Source: Limnoperna fortunei (lineage: Eukaryota > Mollusca > Bivalvia > Mytilida > Modiolidae). Taken from it: DNA of 64,000 bases. The notes below the pieces were generated by a model that had not been told where the DNA came from, ran no database searches, and saw only the letters and a program-made list of their open reading frames with translations. The stretch is from the NCBI GenBank assembly GCA_944474755.1, contig OX104115.1:30178043-30242042 (forward strand), given 5' to 3'. The translations under genes and the position numbers were made by a program. Positions 21,778-34,110 of the stretch are shown here, in pieces (the first letter of the stretch is position 1; each line of letters begins with the position of its first letter).

Positions 21778-22556
21778 CTTGAGGTGTATGGAAGGGGATA
21801 TCCGCCAAAAATATGTTCGTTTGTTCTTTGTTAATTGGTAGACTTGCAGTTCCTTACATGTTCAGTTATTTCTTTGTCAATTGTAAATTCTTCAATTGTT
21901 TATTTGAGAAATGCAATTTCCAGCTTGGTAGCCTGTATTAACCACACGTTTTTATTTGTTTCATGTCGTTTCGTTCATGGATATTATATTGTTTCAGCCG
22001 TTATTAATTCGTTCTTTGTATATTTCTTTAATATTTCACTTTCATAGCTAGTTTACTTTTATCTTTTTGTAGCTATGTTACATATTTGTCAAAATCTCCA
22101 CACTTACAAAGTACGCATTAACATTGTACAAATTAAGAATGTACGCATTAACATTCTACAAATAAGAATGAACATGTTACTCTTGAGTGATTTTGTACCG
22201 GAAGAGAATGAAATTTACAATTGACAAAGAAATAACTGAACATGTAAGGAACTGCAAGTCTACCAATTAACAAAGAACAAACGAACATATTTTTGGCGGA
22301 TATCCCCTTCCATAGAGGTGCAGTGTTTATGACGTCCATTTCGAACCCATGATGCGACCACGATCCAAACTGTAGATGGCACACCTGTGTATCAAATGGG
22401 AAATACGTCACATCGATTCTACAAATACTTCTCAGTACAGTTGGAAAATTATACATTATTGACCCGTCTGAATATATTGTAGCCCTGTAGTCTTCTTTGC
22501 CTGCAGGCATCATTACTTCTCCTGCAGCACCGACGTGATACATGTACTCAGTAGTA
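21778..22556 (-). pseudogene. nAChR exon: Cys-loop, split by a transposon
   Basis: The acceptor TTAG (22557-22558) opens an exon encoding S-T-T-E-Y-M-Y-H-V-G, then the Cys-loop C-R-I-D-V-T-Y-F-P-F-D-T-Q-V-C, then F-G-S-W-S-H-H-G-F-E-M-D-V-I-N-T-A-P. Coding breaks at 22315, where a 528-bp inverted-repeat element (21787-22314) begins. After the element and its GAGGTG duplicate, the plus strand reads the inverse of CTCAAG then GTATAAA, that is the exon's last bases (ending 21778) and donor. Removing the element plus one duplicate restores a phase-1 end matching the next exon. As it stands, translation runs through the element into a stop at 22148. Confidence 0.88.
21787..22314. mobile_element. 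528-bp element with 103-bp perfect TIRs
   Basis: Arms at 21787-21889 and 22212-22314 are exact inverted copies starting TATGGAAGGGGATATCC, with a 322-bp spacer that has no ORF and holds a 30-bp direct repeat (GTACGCATTAACATT at 22111 and 22141). GAGGTG flanks both ends (21781-21786 and 22315-22320), a 6-bp target-site duplication. Perfect arms imply a recent insertion. The superfamily is not identifiable by eye. Confidence 0.85.
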
Positions 22557-23251
22557 CTAATAGTTCTATAGTTCTTATTCAGTAACTTTCGTATATATTG
22601 CGTAGACAGCGCTGCTATGTGGCACGACTTGAATTTGGATATGGATACATATATGCCTGTGGTCTGCTATCCAATCATTTTCAGTTATAAATCTAAATAA
22701 AATATGTTTAAATCAAACACGACTTGTACCTTTTAATAAGTTGAACATTTCCTAACAGGATTTTACGGCAATGTTTTCTACAGTTAGTATGTAAATTAGT
22801 AGTTTCGAAAATCCTTATTCAAATGTTATACAATATGATCGATGTCTTTTAACTAAGTTTGTCTACGAAGTTTAAATATATAAATTTGTTTCGTGCATTA
22901 TGATAAATCTGTTAATACATCGTTTGTTCTATAAACAAAAATTCATATAACTACATTGAAATCTGTCTTTTCATCAATTTAGAAAGTTTGTTTTTGTTCC
23001 AGCATTAGCTTCAGTATATAATCAGTCAAGTCAAGACCAGATGCAGATAACAAAAAAACCCGCAACATACCAGTATACATTATGTATAACCCGCCGTATG
23101 GTATAGATTTGGTACTATCATAGCTTATCAAGATTTTATTTCGGTTATCTTCGAGGTAATGATCAATTACTGCTTTTTATTGCTGGTTATTAGGCAACAC
23201 AACGTACTGTGTTAAATTATTGGTACTATACGACATAAAGCTAATGGTTAC
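22557..23251. other. Intron between receptor exons
   Basis: AT-rich intron on the minus strand between the donor at 23251 and the acceptor at 22557. It contains no further coding or repeat feature that I can support. Confidence 0.6.
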
Positions 23252-23361
23252 CTGTCGTATAACGTTATGTCTGGTACCCAAAGTAAGGCATAAGGCACAA
23301 TTATATAGGTCAAGTTGTTGCAATTGGAAGGCGTCCATTTCAACCGACAATCGTTCTATTT
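23252..23361 (-). pseudogene. nAChR exon: loop D/A region, TAG near acceptor
   Basis: 110 bp from acceptor GTTTAG (23362-23363) to donor GTAACC, the same length as exon 4 of vertebrate nAChR genes. It encodes N-D-C-R-L-K-W-T-P-S-N-C-N-N-L-T then L-L-W-V-P-D-I-T-L-Y-D, the W-x-P-D motif of the ligand-binding domain. It ends in phase 2 and joins the 22556 exon as a Ser codon. The second codon is TAG where the family has a conserved Trp (TGG). Alternatively the acceptor is AATAG six bases later, giving a 104-bp exon that lacks two residues. An N-N-L-T glycosylation site is present. Confidence 0.8.
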
Positions 23362-23519
23362 CTAAACACACAAAAATAGGAATACACATTACATGTAGAA
23401 TTTTGTTTTTTAGATGAAATGTTCGTTTTGTTTTGCTTCCAGATTAGGCTCTCTTTATATTTTGTACATTCTTGTTTTGTATTTTTGTTTACGTGGGAAA
23501 TATTGTTTGTCGTAAATTG

Positions 23520-23722
23520 TCCAGTTTTTATTGGGGGCGGAAGCAGAGTACCGGGAGAAACTCCCGGACCTTAAGTAGGAAAACCGGCAATCCTTGTCAC
23601 TAAGGATTGGAGTCGATCGCACCGTGCCCGCAGTTAGATTTGAACCCGCAACCTCAGTTTTTACAGACCACGTGATCAATAGTAGAAGATCTATCTTAAC
23701 CACATGACCACCGAGACCCTTT
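23520..23722 (-). mobile_element. SINE copy 3 (best preserved)
   Basis: Reading the minus strand: GGGTCTCGGTGGTCATGTGG (A-box region), GGTTGCGGGTTCAAATC (B box), a body with paired CGGGAGTTTCTCCCGG, then TTATTGGGGGCGG in inverse, and CTGGACA at the 3' end. A and B boxes at tRNA-like spacing show an RNA polymerase III SINE. It is not a tRNA gene because no acceptor stem can be closed. The CTCCCGGTACTC core resembles conserved central domains of invertebrate SINEs. It lies upstream of the receptor exons. Confidence 0.75.
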
Positions 23723-24795
23723 ATTTCATACTTAAACTGAGTAATATTTTAATTTAAAAGTACACGCAAGTCCCACAACTCTATATAAAACTGTCATTTT
23801 CAATTAAAAACGGCAGATTAATCTTTATTTTTGCTCCACTCTTACCATATTTGGAAGACAGTCCGTTTTCCTGAAGAGGTTTGTCATTTGGCACTCTTCC
23901 TCTGCCAATCAAAACTGGACGCTATGACATAGTTGAAAAAGTACTGACATGGTCAATAATAAACAAATAATCGGTAACCAGTCAAGACACTTATAAAATG
24001 GTAGTTTTATTTACATTTATTTTTTGTCATGGCATTGTTGTATGACCACAGTTAAGACAAGATATTTACTAGTACTAAAACGCGACCAATGTAACTCGGG
24101 ACAAACAAACAGGACATCTATGTAGTGTGACAACAGATAGCAACAGATGATTTCGAGGTTTCCAAGACATGCATAAAATACTTCAAAGATTTCGCAATTT
24201 TTAAACCCTAATACCCATGAACGGTATCGTGTTTATCATTTTACGGATTTTAAATAACCCGATGGAATAATTATACAAGTATAACGTATAATAATTAACC
24301 TTGTCAAAAACATTACGAAAGAGATATTTACAATAGCTGGTATTAGAACTATTGATGATGTTTTGTATACATGAAATGACTGATAGCGCATATATTATAG
24401 ATAAAATGTGACTTTTGTGTGGCATAGATCTGAATGCGATTTGATTGTGATTCACAAAGTTTTCCCATTCGTGGCGTGTTCGACTTTACACCGCGGAAGA
24501 TCATCGTGGGTTGAAACCCCGAGTGGTACTAACTAATGACATTATCATTGGTTTTTGCAGCTTATTTGTTGAGATAGAAAAGATAGAAGCATTGACCAGT
24601 TTGTTCAAAGTAGATTAATATGTCTTTCTGAGGACAGCTTTTTTTGAGCGATTGATAGAAATTTGTTTGCCATATTGAGAACACTTAAGGGAGCATTTGA
24701 TCGTTTAAGTAGACCTACGAAACCATATAAAAACCCATCTTTTTCTCGCCATGGTATTGTTGAGCGAATAAATATTCCCTTGGCTTTTAACAATG
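23723..24795. other. Intergenic/intron, nothing firm
   Basis: No receptor exon, repeat or RNA gene could be supported. A stretch at about 23845-23930 on the minus strand is open and ends in a GTAAGAG donor-like site, but its peptide is not recognised. Confidence 0.4.
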
Positions 24796-24943
24796 ATTTA
24801 GTTTTAGGAACAGTGTGGATACTTACCATTCGATTTAGTTGTCGGAACAGTGTGGATACTTACCATTCGATTTAGTTTTCGGAACAGTGTGGATACTTAC
24901 CATTCGATTTAGTTTTCGGAACAGTGTGGATACTTACCATTCG
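24796..24943. repeat. 37-bp tandem repeat, four copies
   Basis: Units with GGAACAGTGTGGATACTTAC at 24807, 24844, 24881 and 24918, nearly identical. Each contains, on the minus strand, ATGGTAAGTATCC, a consensus-like 5' splice site. Confidence 0.9.
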
Positions 24944-26703
24944 GAACCAAATATTAATAGACACAATCTGATCTCTTTCATTCTGCAAAATTAATAATAA
25001 TAATAAAACTTATGAATATTGTCGTCTATAGTTTTCCTTTCTTTGCAGAAGAATTAACATAAATTGTCGTAATATCGGTGATAGTTTTGACAAAATTAAT
25101 ATTGTAATGCAAGTATGTACATTTACGTCTTAGTGCTCTTAAATGAACATATGATCAAATTATAGGCTAAAATTCAAACTTGCCTATAACGTGATGTTAA
25201 TATACGTAACACAAAAATGAATAAACTTAAGCGGGTTCAGGACACTTATACTGTAAATAATTTTATATTGAAATTTTTTTAAACATGCCATATAGCTTGT
25301 TTTTAAACCCTGCCACACAAAGTGGCGACGTATTATTTGATAACCTTCGTTTGTATATGAGTGTCCGTCCACGCGTCTGTTCGTTGCCCGTTGGTTTCCT
25401 TATGCTTACTTGAAAGCGCGGCAACGAATTTTTTCAACTTTGCAAGCTGTTAAGTACTATATTTTCAGCACAATCCAATTTGTAGTTTTCGACTTGGGTC
25501 AATACAATTTTTTTGTCAACAGTTGGTGGTTTCCCAATGATAACTTGAAAACACGTAAACAGATGTGTTATAACACTGCACATCTGTTAAGTACTATAAA
25601 ATTAAGATAAGTTAAATTTTCAACACAATCCCATTTGTAGTTTTTGAGTATGAACTAATTGTCGAAATTTGCAGTTTTCAAACGATTGCTGTGACAAATA
25701 AACCGCACATGCCCTTTTTAATAACTTCTAACTCTTTATTTTTAGCTGGTATACATTTACGTGATGAAAGAAAAAAAGTGTATCTTAATTTTTTTTCTTT
25801 TGGCAAAAATCTGGTCAAATATTACTAAAAATTAGTTTTGGTCAAATTTACCTGACAACCCCCCAACGAGAGGGTCTCCCCTATCCGCCACCCGGGGACG
25901 CGCTGGGCTGCTCTGTGGGTCGAACACTGGGAACCCTCACAGTATGGTCCCAGTCTTTTAAGTGAAAACTCTGTATTTAAACCGGTAGTAAATTTATACA
26001 ACAGTGTAAGTATACGTCTTTTATTACTTTAAAAAAAAATATTTTAGAGTTATTAATTAAAAGAATTTATTATTTAATTTGACCATACATGTTATACATC
26101 TTTTGAGATTTTCACACAAAAAAAATGGCGGATGGTGTCATGCATCCCTTAAATACGATATGGCGCGTCAGTTTTAGGGCAAAACTCATTGCAGGACCAG
26201 ATCAATATTTACCTAACAATTCATCCACTAGGTGGCACACTTGCAGTGAGCAACATTAAAGTAAATATTGAAATTGTTTATTTTAAATCCAGGGGACACA
26301 CTTGACTGTTGAGACATTAGAAAATGTTCTCGTCAACAACAATCTTAAACGTTTTTTAATATATGCTTTTGTTTTAAAACCGTGCAGGCTCTTTTGAATA
26401 ATTTCTAACTCTTTATTTTTCTTGTATTTATCAAAATGTAAAATCTTTCTTTCAACAGTTAAATTGAAAAAACGACATTGTGCCTCGTTTCTATTTTTCT
26501 GTAAGTTAAAGATTTTCATATTTATCTCTCTTGCTACCGTCTCTTGACAAATTTTTATTCCTTCTTTAATTCTCTGCCTTTGTCCTCTGAACAGTTCATT
26601 ACTCTTAGGACTTACTTGTAATGCTGCTGTAACTATTATTGAGTTATATGCCGGTATTCATAAGAGTCAGGTGAACATGACACAATTAAGCGTTATTGTC
26701 AGC

Positions 26704-26738
<35 letters not shown>

Positions 26739-27239
26739 TATATTTAATCACTAGATGAATTTGTATAATTACAGGTAAATATGGTTACCTTAATTATTAT
26801 ATTGATAGATATGAAATATCGAATTTTCCGAGTGACAGAAATCACGGTAAATCACTTGTGAAAATTATCGTTTATTTTCACTCTCGGGTTTTTTCCCTCC
26901 AAATATTGCAGTTGGTTTTGTACTATACAGATATTCATCCGCCGTTCATAAAATTTAGGATTAAGCATTAAAATTTTACGAAACCAATTTTGATCTATAT
27001 AATAAATAGGATAATCAATTGGGCATCGTGAATATCCAAAATATGATCACTCGTGCCGCATAAAGCATCAGATTAAACTACACCATCTTTTCCACATTAC
27101 ATTTTCATTTTTAAAAACAAATGAACACGTGATACTCGATTTCCTTCTGCCCCAATGAATTCTGGTACCATATTTATTCATTTACATACTACCGAAAATA
27201 GTGTGGACAAGTGGGTAAACACGGATACGATAATCTTAC
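24944..27239. other. Intergenic with (TA)n and a GC-rich patch
   Basis: A (TA)n microsatellite lies at about 26706-26735 and an isolated GC-rich patch (CCACCCGGGGACGCGCTGGG region) at about 25857-25960. Short similar stretches (TAACTCTTTATTTTT) occur at about 25728 and 26409. The 78-codon minus frame at 26283-26519 is not recognised. Confidence 0.45.
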
Positions 27240-27299
27240 GTTTCCTTTGCATTAATCAGCTCCCATATTGCTTTGCGTTCCTTCAAAATCTCTAGAATT
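27240..27299 (-). CDS. Candidate internal exon, unknown gene
   Basis: A pyrimidine-rich acceptor (ACTTTCCAG) and a GTAAGA donor bound 60 bp encoding I-L-E-I-L-K-E-R-K-A-I-W-E-L-I-N-A-K-E. The helix-like composition and good splice sites suggest a real exon. The gene is not identified, and it could pair with the candidate exon at 27502-27604. Low confidence without transcript support. Confidence 0.35.
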
Positions 27300-27501
27300 C
27301 TGGAAAGTTAACAGTAAAGTGTAAAAAATGAAAGGTAAATGTCTAAAAGTATGGGTAGCGATGGAAATGAGAGCAAAAATGGACAAATATTAGCTTGACT
27401 GATGTTAATATGATTATTTTCAGGGGTAAAATTATTTAGAAAATCAATTTATATAAAGTTTAACCACACAAAACCGAATATTGTGAAGTGTGCTCACTCA
27501 G

Positions 27502-27604
27502 CTATATTCGTGTTGCAAAATCCGCAATTTCGTCTATGGAGAGCTGTTTGACGTCCCAGGCTCCATCAAAGTCTAAAAAGCGTTGGACGGCAGAGGATTT
27601 TGGA
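27502..27604 (-). CDS. Candidate exon with stop, unknown gene
   Basis: After a CCCTTCCCCTTAG acceptor the minus strand encodes P-K-S-S-A-V-Q-R-F-L-D-F-D-G-A-W-D-V and then K-Q-L-S-I-D-E-I-A-D-F-A-T-R-I before TAG. The codon content looks protein-like and unlike the AT-rich flanks. It may be a terminal exon, or an internal exon with a decayed donor, since its end (T-R-I) would run smoothly into I-L-E-I at 27299. No family recognised. Confidence 0.35.
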
Positions 27605-29589
27605 CTAAGGGGAAGGGTCCATTTATTTTCAACCAGATGCTTTTCATTTTTAAACAAACAAATTCTATTTTGTCTAGTTTGGGTTCAGTTGGAGTGAGAA
27701 AAGTCAAGTTCAATATGTTATGACTTGTTTACGTTATTTATTTGTATTGACACTCAATGACTAATATATATTAATTGTAATGTTCGTATTTTTGTAGTGG
27801 TAGTCTGACTTGAGAAGCACGATTGTAGTAGATTAAGTTTAATTTTCGTAAATGAAAAGAAATTTACAGTTAGCTTGGTCACGATTTGTTTAGAAATCTG
27901 CTGTGATAAAATGAACCAGGTCGAAATATAAAAATCATCCTATTAGATGTAGACCTTTCAATGTGAAGTAGTCGTTTGGATTTTATTTACCAAACAGTAC
28001 AATAAATGTAAGCCATAATTTAAAATATCATAAACTATTTATTGTGATATTCCTTTATTTTGTTCACTTCAGAAAAAAATGACCTAGTTAATACCATGTT
28101 AAAAACACATATTAAAGCATATTTTTTATCCAGTTGGTACGTACATAATCTCGTAGCAAACGCATGCCGAAACTATCACATCGTCAGAAGTTATTCTGTA
28201 ACTCCTCTGCAGATGTAAACTAAGTATAATTGATATTAATGGACGGAATATTATCCTAATTATCACGATATCAGATGAAATTTACAATCTTTTTATAAAT
28301 ATTGAACTGTATGTTAAACAAGATTTATATACTTAAAATTATTAATCGAAAACCATAAAAGCAACTCCAAAAAGTTTATTAAAAGTTTTATCGCCTGCAA
28401 TGTTGAAGTGTTTACATAGTTTGGGTCTATGATTGCAATGAGTAGAAAATAAAAGATATCAAAGCAGCTTTCTGTAGTTAATCTTCTGACGAGAATTTGA
28501 AAAGGCAAATGAACTTGCAACAAGAGAATACTGAAAATAATAAATTAAAATATTACATTCATGTAAACAACGGGAAAAAAACTGTAATTGTGAATACAAT
28601 CAATAAAAATATAATTGCATTTTTTGATTATTTAGTCTTGTTTATTTGTATTTCACACAATTATATTCTCATATCCAACATTACTTCAGGTACGTATAAT
28701 CCAGTATTCTACATGTATAGTTCTTAATTTTTTTTATAAGTACAAGTTGAAAGTGCGCGTGGGTTATTTTAAGAAAAAAAGGAAAAGAACAAGACTTATT
28801 TTATATTTATTTACTAATTTCCTTTCCTTTCATGAAGTCTTATAATAGATGCCATGTCGGACGAACAGCGGTAGAATATTTGGTGTTTTGGCGTATTTAT
28901 TGTTGCATTTTAACTTTCATTGAATATTTTTTTATACAGTTCAGAAAATATCTTACAAGCATAACACGTTAAAAAATAGAACGAATAATCGTTCCCTCGC
29001 TTTTTTTTTGGCGAGTGTACGGCAGTAAAACACTCCCGTCACTTTGATGTCCAAAAGAAGTTGCATATACAATCAAACGTGGTCGATCTTGATATTTTTC
29101 TTTAAACAGTGTCACCATTGTTTTAAGCGGTTTCGTGTTTAAAATCGATCATTTTTGACACTTGATGACAGTTACTGCCGTTTTTAATAACCCACTGTTC
29201 GTAATGTATTAATTGACATTCGTGTCTCTTTTCAATTAGGTTTACTAAATGAAAAACATTGAGAAACTCGGAACTGAATGGCGGGTTGCATCTTGAGTAA
29301 TAAATATGTAAATTTCTGGATTCTTACTACGGAATGGTTGTTATAGTATGCAAATTAGCACGTTTATAATAAAATTAGGTCACTTTAACCATATAAGGAA
29401 AAATGATCAACATAGCATTTTCCACGTGCATCTTCAAAGATGAAAAGTGAAATTTCTTCAATGAAGATCGTTTCCCGTTAGTTTCGCAATATCTAAAGCT
29501 TTAATAACGTAAAAAAAAGATGAATATTATGTTTGAATTTTGTATAAATAACCCGAAGTTAGAATTTTTTATTTGCTTCATTACGAACA
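27605..29589. other. AT-rich stretch
   Basis: No supported gene. Weak inverted words ACGGCAGTAA (about 29018) and TTACTGCCGT (about 29172) may be the ends of a decayed foldback element. Confidence 0.45.
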
Positions 29590-29665
29590 ATAGGACTGAA
29601 TTCTGCCGTTAATCCGGCAAATCACAAAACTAACTTCGGATTAAAACGGCAGTAAAATTCGGCCT
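29590..29665. repeat. Palindrome with GCCGTT/AACGGC arms
   Basis: GAATTCTGCCGTTAATCCG pairs with CGGATTAAAACGGCAG and ATTC across about 20 bases. It is a 76-bp imperfect hairpin, probably a small MITE. Confidence 0.55.
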
Positions 29666-30103
29666 AGTTAAAAAAAATATGAGGTATGTATGGAATTGAC
29701 ATTTCGGTCGACAATTGTATTTTCTACAAACTAACCGGAAGTTGTCTGCTTTCATTGAAGATTTTTGGGAAACAACCTAATTGTCTTATTAATGTATAAA
29801 TATGCAAGGTATAACAATTACTGATATTCACTTCGCCCTTCATTAAGTTATTTTGTTTAAAAGTATAACCCAACAAAGACAGTAATTGTAAAGTATTGCG
29901 TGTATATGTATAAATAACTAACTTGTATTAAGGATTGTAAAGTCAGTCAGTGCGTGCAATGTTATTAATCAGCGTATGACATTACTGCTGTACAGAAAAG
30001 TAACACAAAACATGCAAACACGTGTAACGGACGTAAAAAATCTAAGGAGACGAAAATTTAAGTTTGTTTGAATGGTGTTTTAAGAAAAATTTTGATCTAT
30101 ATC

Positions 30104-30246
30104 GTGGCGTCCAGATTTTTATTATAGAGGAAGCCGTAGAAAACTCCCGACCTAAGATTGGAGTCGAGTACACCCTGCCAGCAGTGAAACTTGAATCAGC
30201 AATCTAAGCGTCGACAGACCACGTGATCAATAGCAACCGAGGCCAC
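30104..30246 (-). mobile_element. SINE copy 4
   Basis: Inverse of the family: the plus strand starts GTGGCGTCCAGATTTTTATT, carries AACTCCCGACCTAAGATTGG and ACCCTGCCAGCAG, a degenerate B-box inverse, and ends CAACCGAGGCCACGG. It is shorter and more diverged in the tRNA part than the copy at 23520-23722. Confidence 0.7.
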
Positions 30247-31382
30247 GGACAGTTAATAACAAAACGATTGATTGATTGAATGTTTGCTTATTGTTCAGCA
30301 AGCAATATTTTAGCTGTATTCAGGACGAGAGCGAGTTAACATAAGTATGGAAAATCGGGTAGGGACGAAGAATTTAGAATTTTGTAACGAATACAATGAA
30401 CCTAATCTTTTTCGAAATCTAAAAAATTGGGTTTTACCGTCTTTTAACCCAATCCATCATAAAACCATGCAATATGAGCCACAAGGGGGTGTTTCAAATA
30501 TGCATGAAACTTTGTGAACTTGTAAGTCTTACTGATATAAGACTTTATCCAAAATATTTCAACTGAACCCACTCTCTGTAAGGAGCAAGGCTATTTTTAA
30601 ATCCGGGAACCAGTTCATCAGCTCAGAAAAATCATTTTTTATGATTTTTCACTAAGTTGAGTTGTAAATAAAATCAACACTATACATATTTCAAACAATT
30701 TCTTTTTATTATGTGTAAATATGGTTGTCAAATTAACATTACACACATTTTCATTAAAAAACTACAATTTTTAGATGCTGTGCCAAGGGGAGATAATCAT
30801 GTCCCTTTGCCCAATGGAAAAAACAAAAATATCACATTTTAAAAAACTATTACAGTTTCTAATCCAATGGTGATAATTAACATAATTAAATGTTATTACA
30901 GGGTTAAGGCATGGTACAAACTAATAAGAAAATAAAATCAGTGGGCACTCATTTTTTTTATCTTAGCCAGAGACACAAAAGTGGCGAAATTTTGCTATTT
31001 TTTCTCAAAAACTCTAAAAAATACTAATTTTTAAATGTTAATAATAAAATTGACCATGTTGACACAGCATCAATTATTACTCAAATCAGATTGCACAATG
31101 ACATATAATCATTCCAGGAACAAATATTCTTGGCTAACAGTCAACATGAGTATGACCTTCATGTAACCTTGGCATTTTTGCTGTCAATATGTTACATAAA
31201 GTAGTTAGAAGAAGACCTGAATTTTTTCGTTAAATATTCATATATTTAGTATGAGTGAATGTAAATTATTAATTTAAAAATAAAACCTTGATTTTAACTT
31301 TCTTTCAGATGTTTAATTCTTCTTGAAGGTATGAGGCCAACTAAACAAAGTTTTGGGATATCAGCAATAGCCCAAATTTAAT
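30247..31382. other. Stretch flanking the Mutator-like element
   Basis: No gene. At about 30460, AAACCATGCAA followed by AAGGGGGT resembles the left end of the Mutator-like element at 31383 and may be a relic of a related element. Confidence 0.45.
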
Positions 31383-31414
31383 ATTAACACCCAGTCTCTG
31401 AGAAAACCATGCAA

Positions 31415-33904
31415 AACTGTCCATAAGGGGGGTCAACAAAGTTTAATAAATTTGTGTGTGATGAATGGACACTACAAAAGATGTTTTTTGACAAAATATC
31501 TCCTCTGGTATCCAAACCGTTTTTTTGCAATGGCCTTTTAAGTACCAGGAACCAGTTTTCTTGCTTTTTACACTTTTTTTTCATGAAAATATCACATTTT
31601 CGACAGCTAAAATTTTCAACTGAGACAACTAATGCCAAAGAAAACATATTATGTCTTCAATAATGTACAATTGTATTTTATCTTTTAATGAAAAAGACAC
31701 AATTATGTTTTCGGACAAAATGAGGAAATAAGGGGAGATAATCCGATAAAAACTCATATCTAGAAAAAGCCAATATATGCACACATTCAAAATCCAGTAG
31801 GATGTGCTTCAGTGAATATTTTCTTATGTCACTGGTTCTCTCTTATAGTACCCTAATAGTGTTATTAATTGATGGCATGAAATTGCTGGGCAAATGATTT
31901 CAGGTATATGTGAGCATACTGCAAAAATGCCCCTTTTTTCATTTTTTTTTTCAATAAAATATTTATCTTAGTGCCAAGCTATAATTTATTTTACAAAAAC
32001 ATTTCATAATTTTAAACCATTCTTTTATAGTTAGAGTTAATTAAACTGCAGACTAAGTCATTTTAATCTATAAAAAACAAACCTTTGCACAATAAATAAG
32101 TCCAATATTCTGTTGAGGATATTACATATACTATTAATTCAATATTTAATGGTCCTTTCAAATAAATAGCAGCTTATGAAAATGCTAATTTTTCTAACTA
32201 TACTGTTGGTTTATGAGACATTTAAAAAAATTAACATATTGTGAAGTTTATAGTTACATAAAGTCATAACAATTCATAAATATTCTTTTTTTTACTTTTA
32301 TAAAGGGAGATAATTTGCCTGTTTTTTTTCATTAGGTTGCTGAACTTTAAAAATTATTTGTTTAGCAAAATACATTATAAGTTAACTGTTGTAGACCCTA
32401 ACTATGTAAACATTTTATCAATAACAATTTTCTCTATCTGCTATGGTTGTCAAGTTATAGGCCAATATTGTAAAAACCCCATTTTAAACAAATGTACACT
32501 GCCAGGTTTCAGAAAAATGTTTTAAACTTTAAATTAAAGATATGCAAATACAAACAGTCTATGCCCATTTTACATTTTAAGCAAATCTGCCTATTTTGTT
32601 TTCCAATACACTACAAAAACATGATTGGAAGCACCTAGATGATGATTCCTACCATATTGGAATTTAATTCATTAAACAGTTTCTGAAAAATAGACTGTAA
32701 CACTGATTTAAATGCAAACAACCGGGAAAACATTAACATACAAACTCCAACAATAGTTTTAAGATCACTTTTAAAAATTGCACACAGGTCAATAAATCTG
32801 AACAAGTTGATCCTTCCAAGATTTTAGATAAATGTAGCATTTTTGTAATTTTTGAGATATTTGCAAAAAGCTATGTTTTGGCCACAATGTTCTATTTTTA
32901 CCGATGACAGCCATTTGTTTGACCGGTGTCGTACGTATAATTATAGGTTCCCCCAATTTACTTATCCAGCCGAATACATTAAATTAACATTTTGGGTCCG
33001 GGGTCTCTATAATTTATGGTCCGCCCAATTTACGTATCTGGGTCGTTTTTCCTTCTTAATTTTTATTTTTCAAATATGAATATTCAAGAACTTTCTACAC
33101 AATAATTTAAATTCGAATATATGCTTTATATTGGTTCAAATAGTGATTATTAAATACAGTAATTGGTGTCAATACTCTGAAATACTAGATATATCATGTA
33201 TATATAGGCGATTTATTATTTTATTATTTATGTTATATTATTACAATTTTAACTGATTACAGTACATGCTATGTGACATCTGGGTTATACATGTTAACAG
33301 GAACAATTAATACTTCCCTTATGTAAATGTATATTTGTTTGGCGACGGTTGTAAATGCAACTAGTTTACATATTAAATAAATGTGCGAACACACTACTGA
33401 CCTTCAAAATAAATTATATTATTTTATTTTATGTTCCACCATTTTGTGCCAATTCTGACTAGCTACCACTTTATAATTTTTATGTTCCCCAAGTGGTGTT
33501 TCAAAACATGCAAAATGGAGACCTTAAAAATGGAAAAAAAATATTGTAAGTGACAATAAAGTTCAATGACTTGCGGGACTTCATATCTTGTTTGCACTTC
33601 AGAAAGGAGTCCATGAAGACCAGAGGATCCATTACACCATTTACAATATGGATGCTGTCAGTGGCATAAACTCTAATTATCACCATAATTTGTACGGATG
33701 GTTGATCTTTGTAAATATGCCTGGAACCTGATATGCACAAGTCTTAAATCGATGGCCTTTATAGTCTTTACCTTAGATCAATGTCTGTATTATCTAATAG
33801 TCCAATGAGTATCATTATCTCTTAAAATTTCTGCGTATATTTTGATAATTTCTGCACACATGTCTGTTTACATTTGTGTTTAACTTCCTAGGGTTTTAAA
33901 TGAC
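31415..33904. other. Non-coding interior of the MULE, left
   Basis: AT-rich, with no ORF resembling a protein. A weak internal direct repeat (CCCCAATTTACTTAT / CGCCCAATTTACGTAT) lies at about 32950-33040. Confidence 0.45.
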
Positions 33905-34110
33905 AGAAAATGGCAGACCCGTAAACTGTACATTTCATGGGTTCTGGCCATAAAATTAATATGAAAAGTGGACCTGTAAACTGTAAATTTTAGGGCTCCA
34001 GGGCTATGCAAAAAGTTGAATAAGATATGCGGATCCATAGTAAATTTCATGGGTCTAAGCTTAAACATAACCTGTAAACTGTACAATTTATGGGTATGGG
34101 GCTATTAAAT
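33905..34110. repeat. About 50-bp degenerate tandem repeat
   Basis: Four diverged units around CCTGTAAACTGTA and TTTCATGGGT at about 33918, 33971, 34030 and 34070. Confidence 0.6.

Noticed and set aside
23600..23722. tRNA gene
   Set aside because: A and B boxes are present but the cloverleaf acceptor stem does not close, and three relatives share the same non-tRNA body, so it is a SINE.
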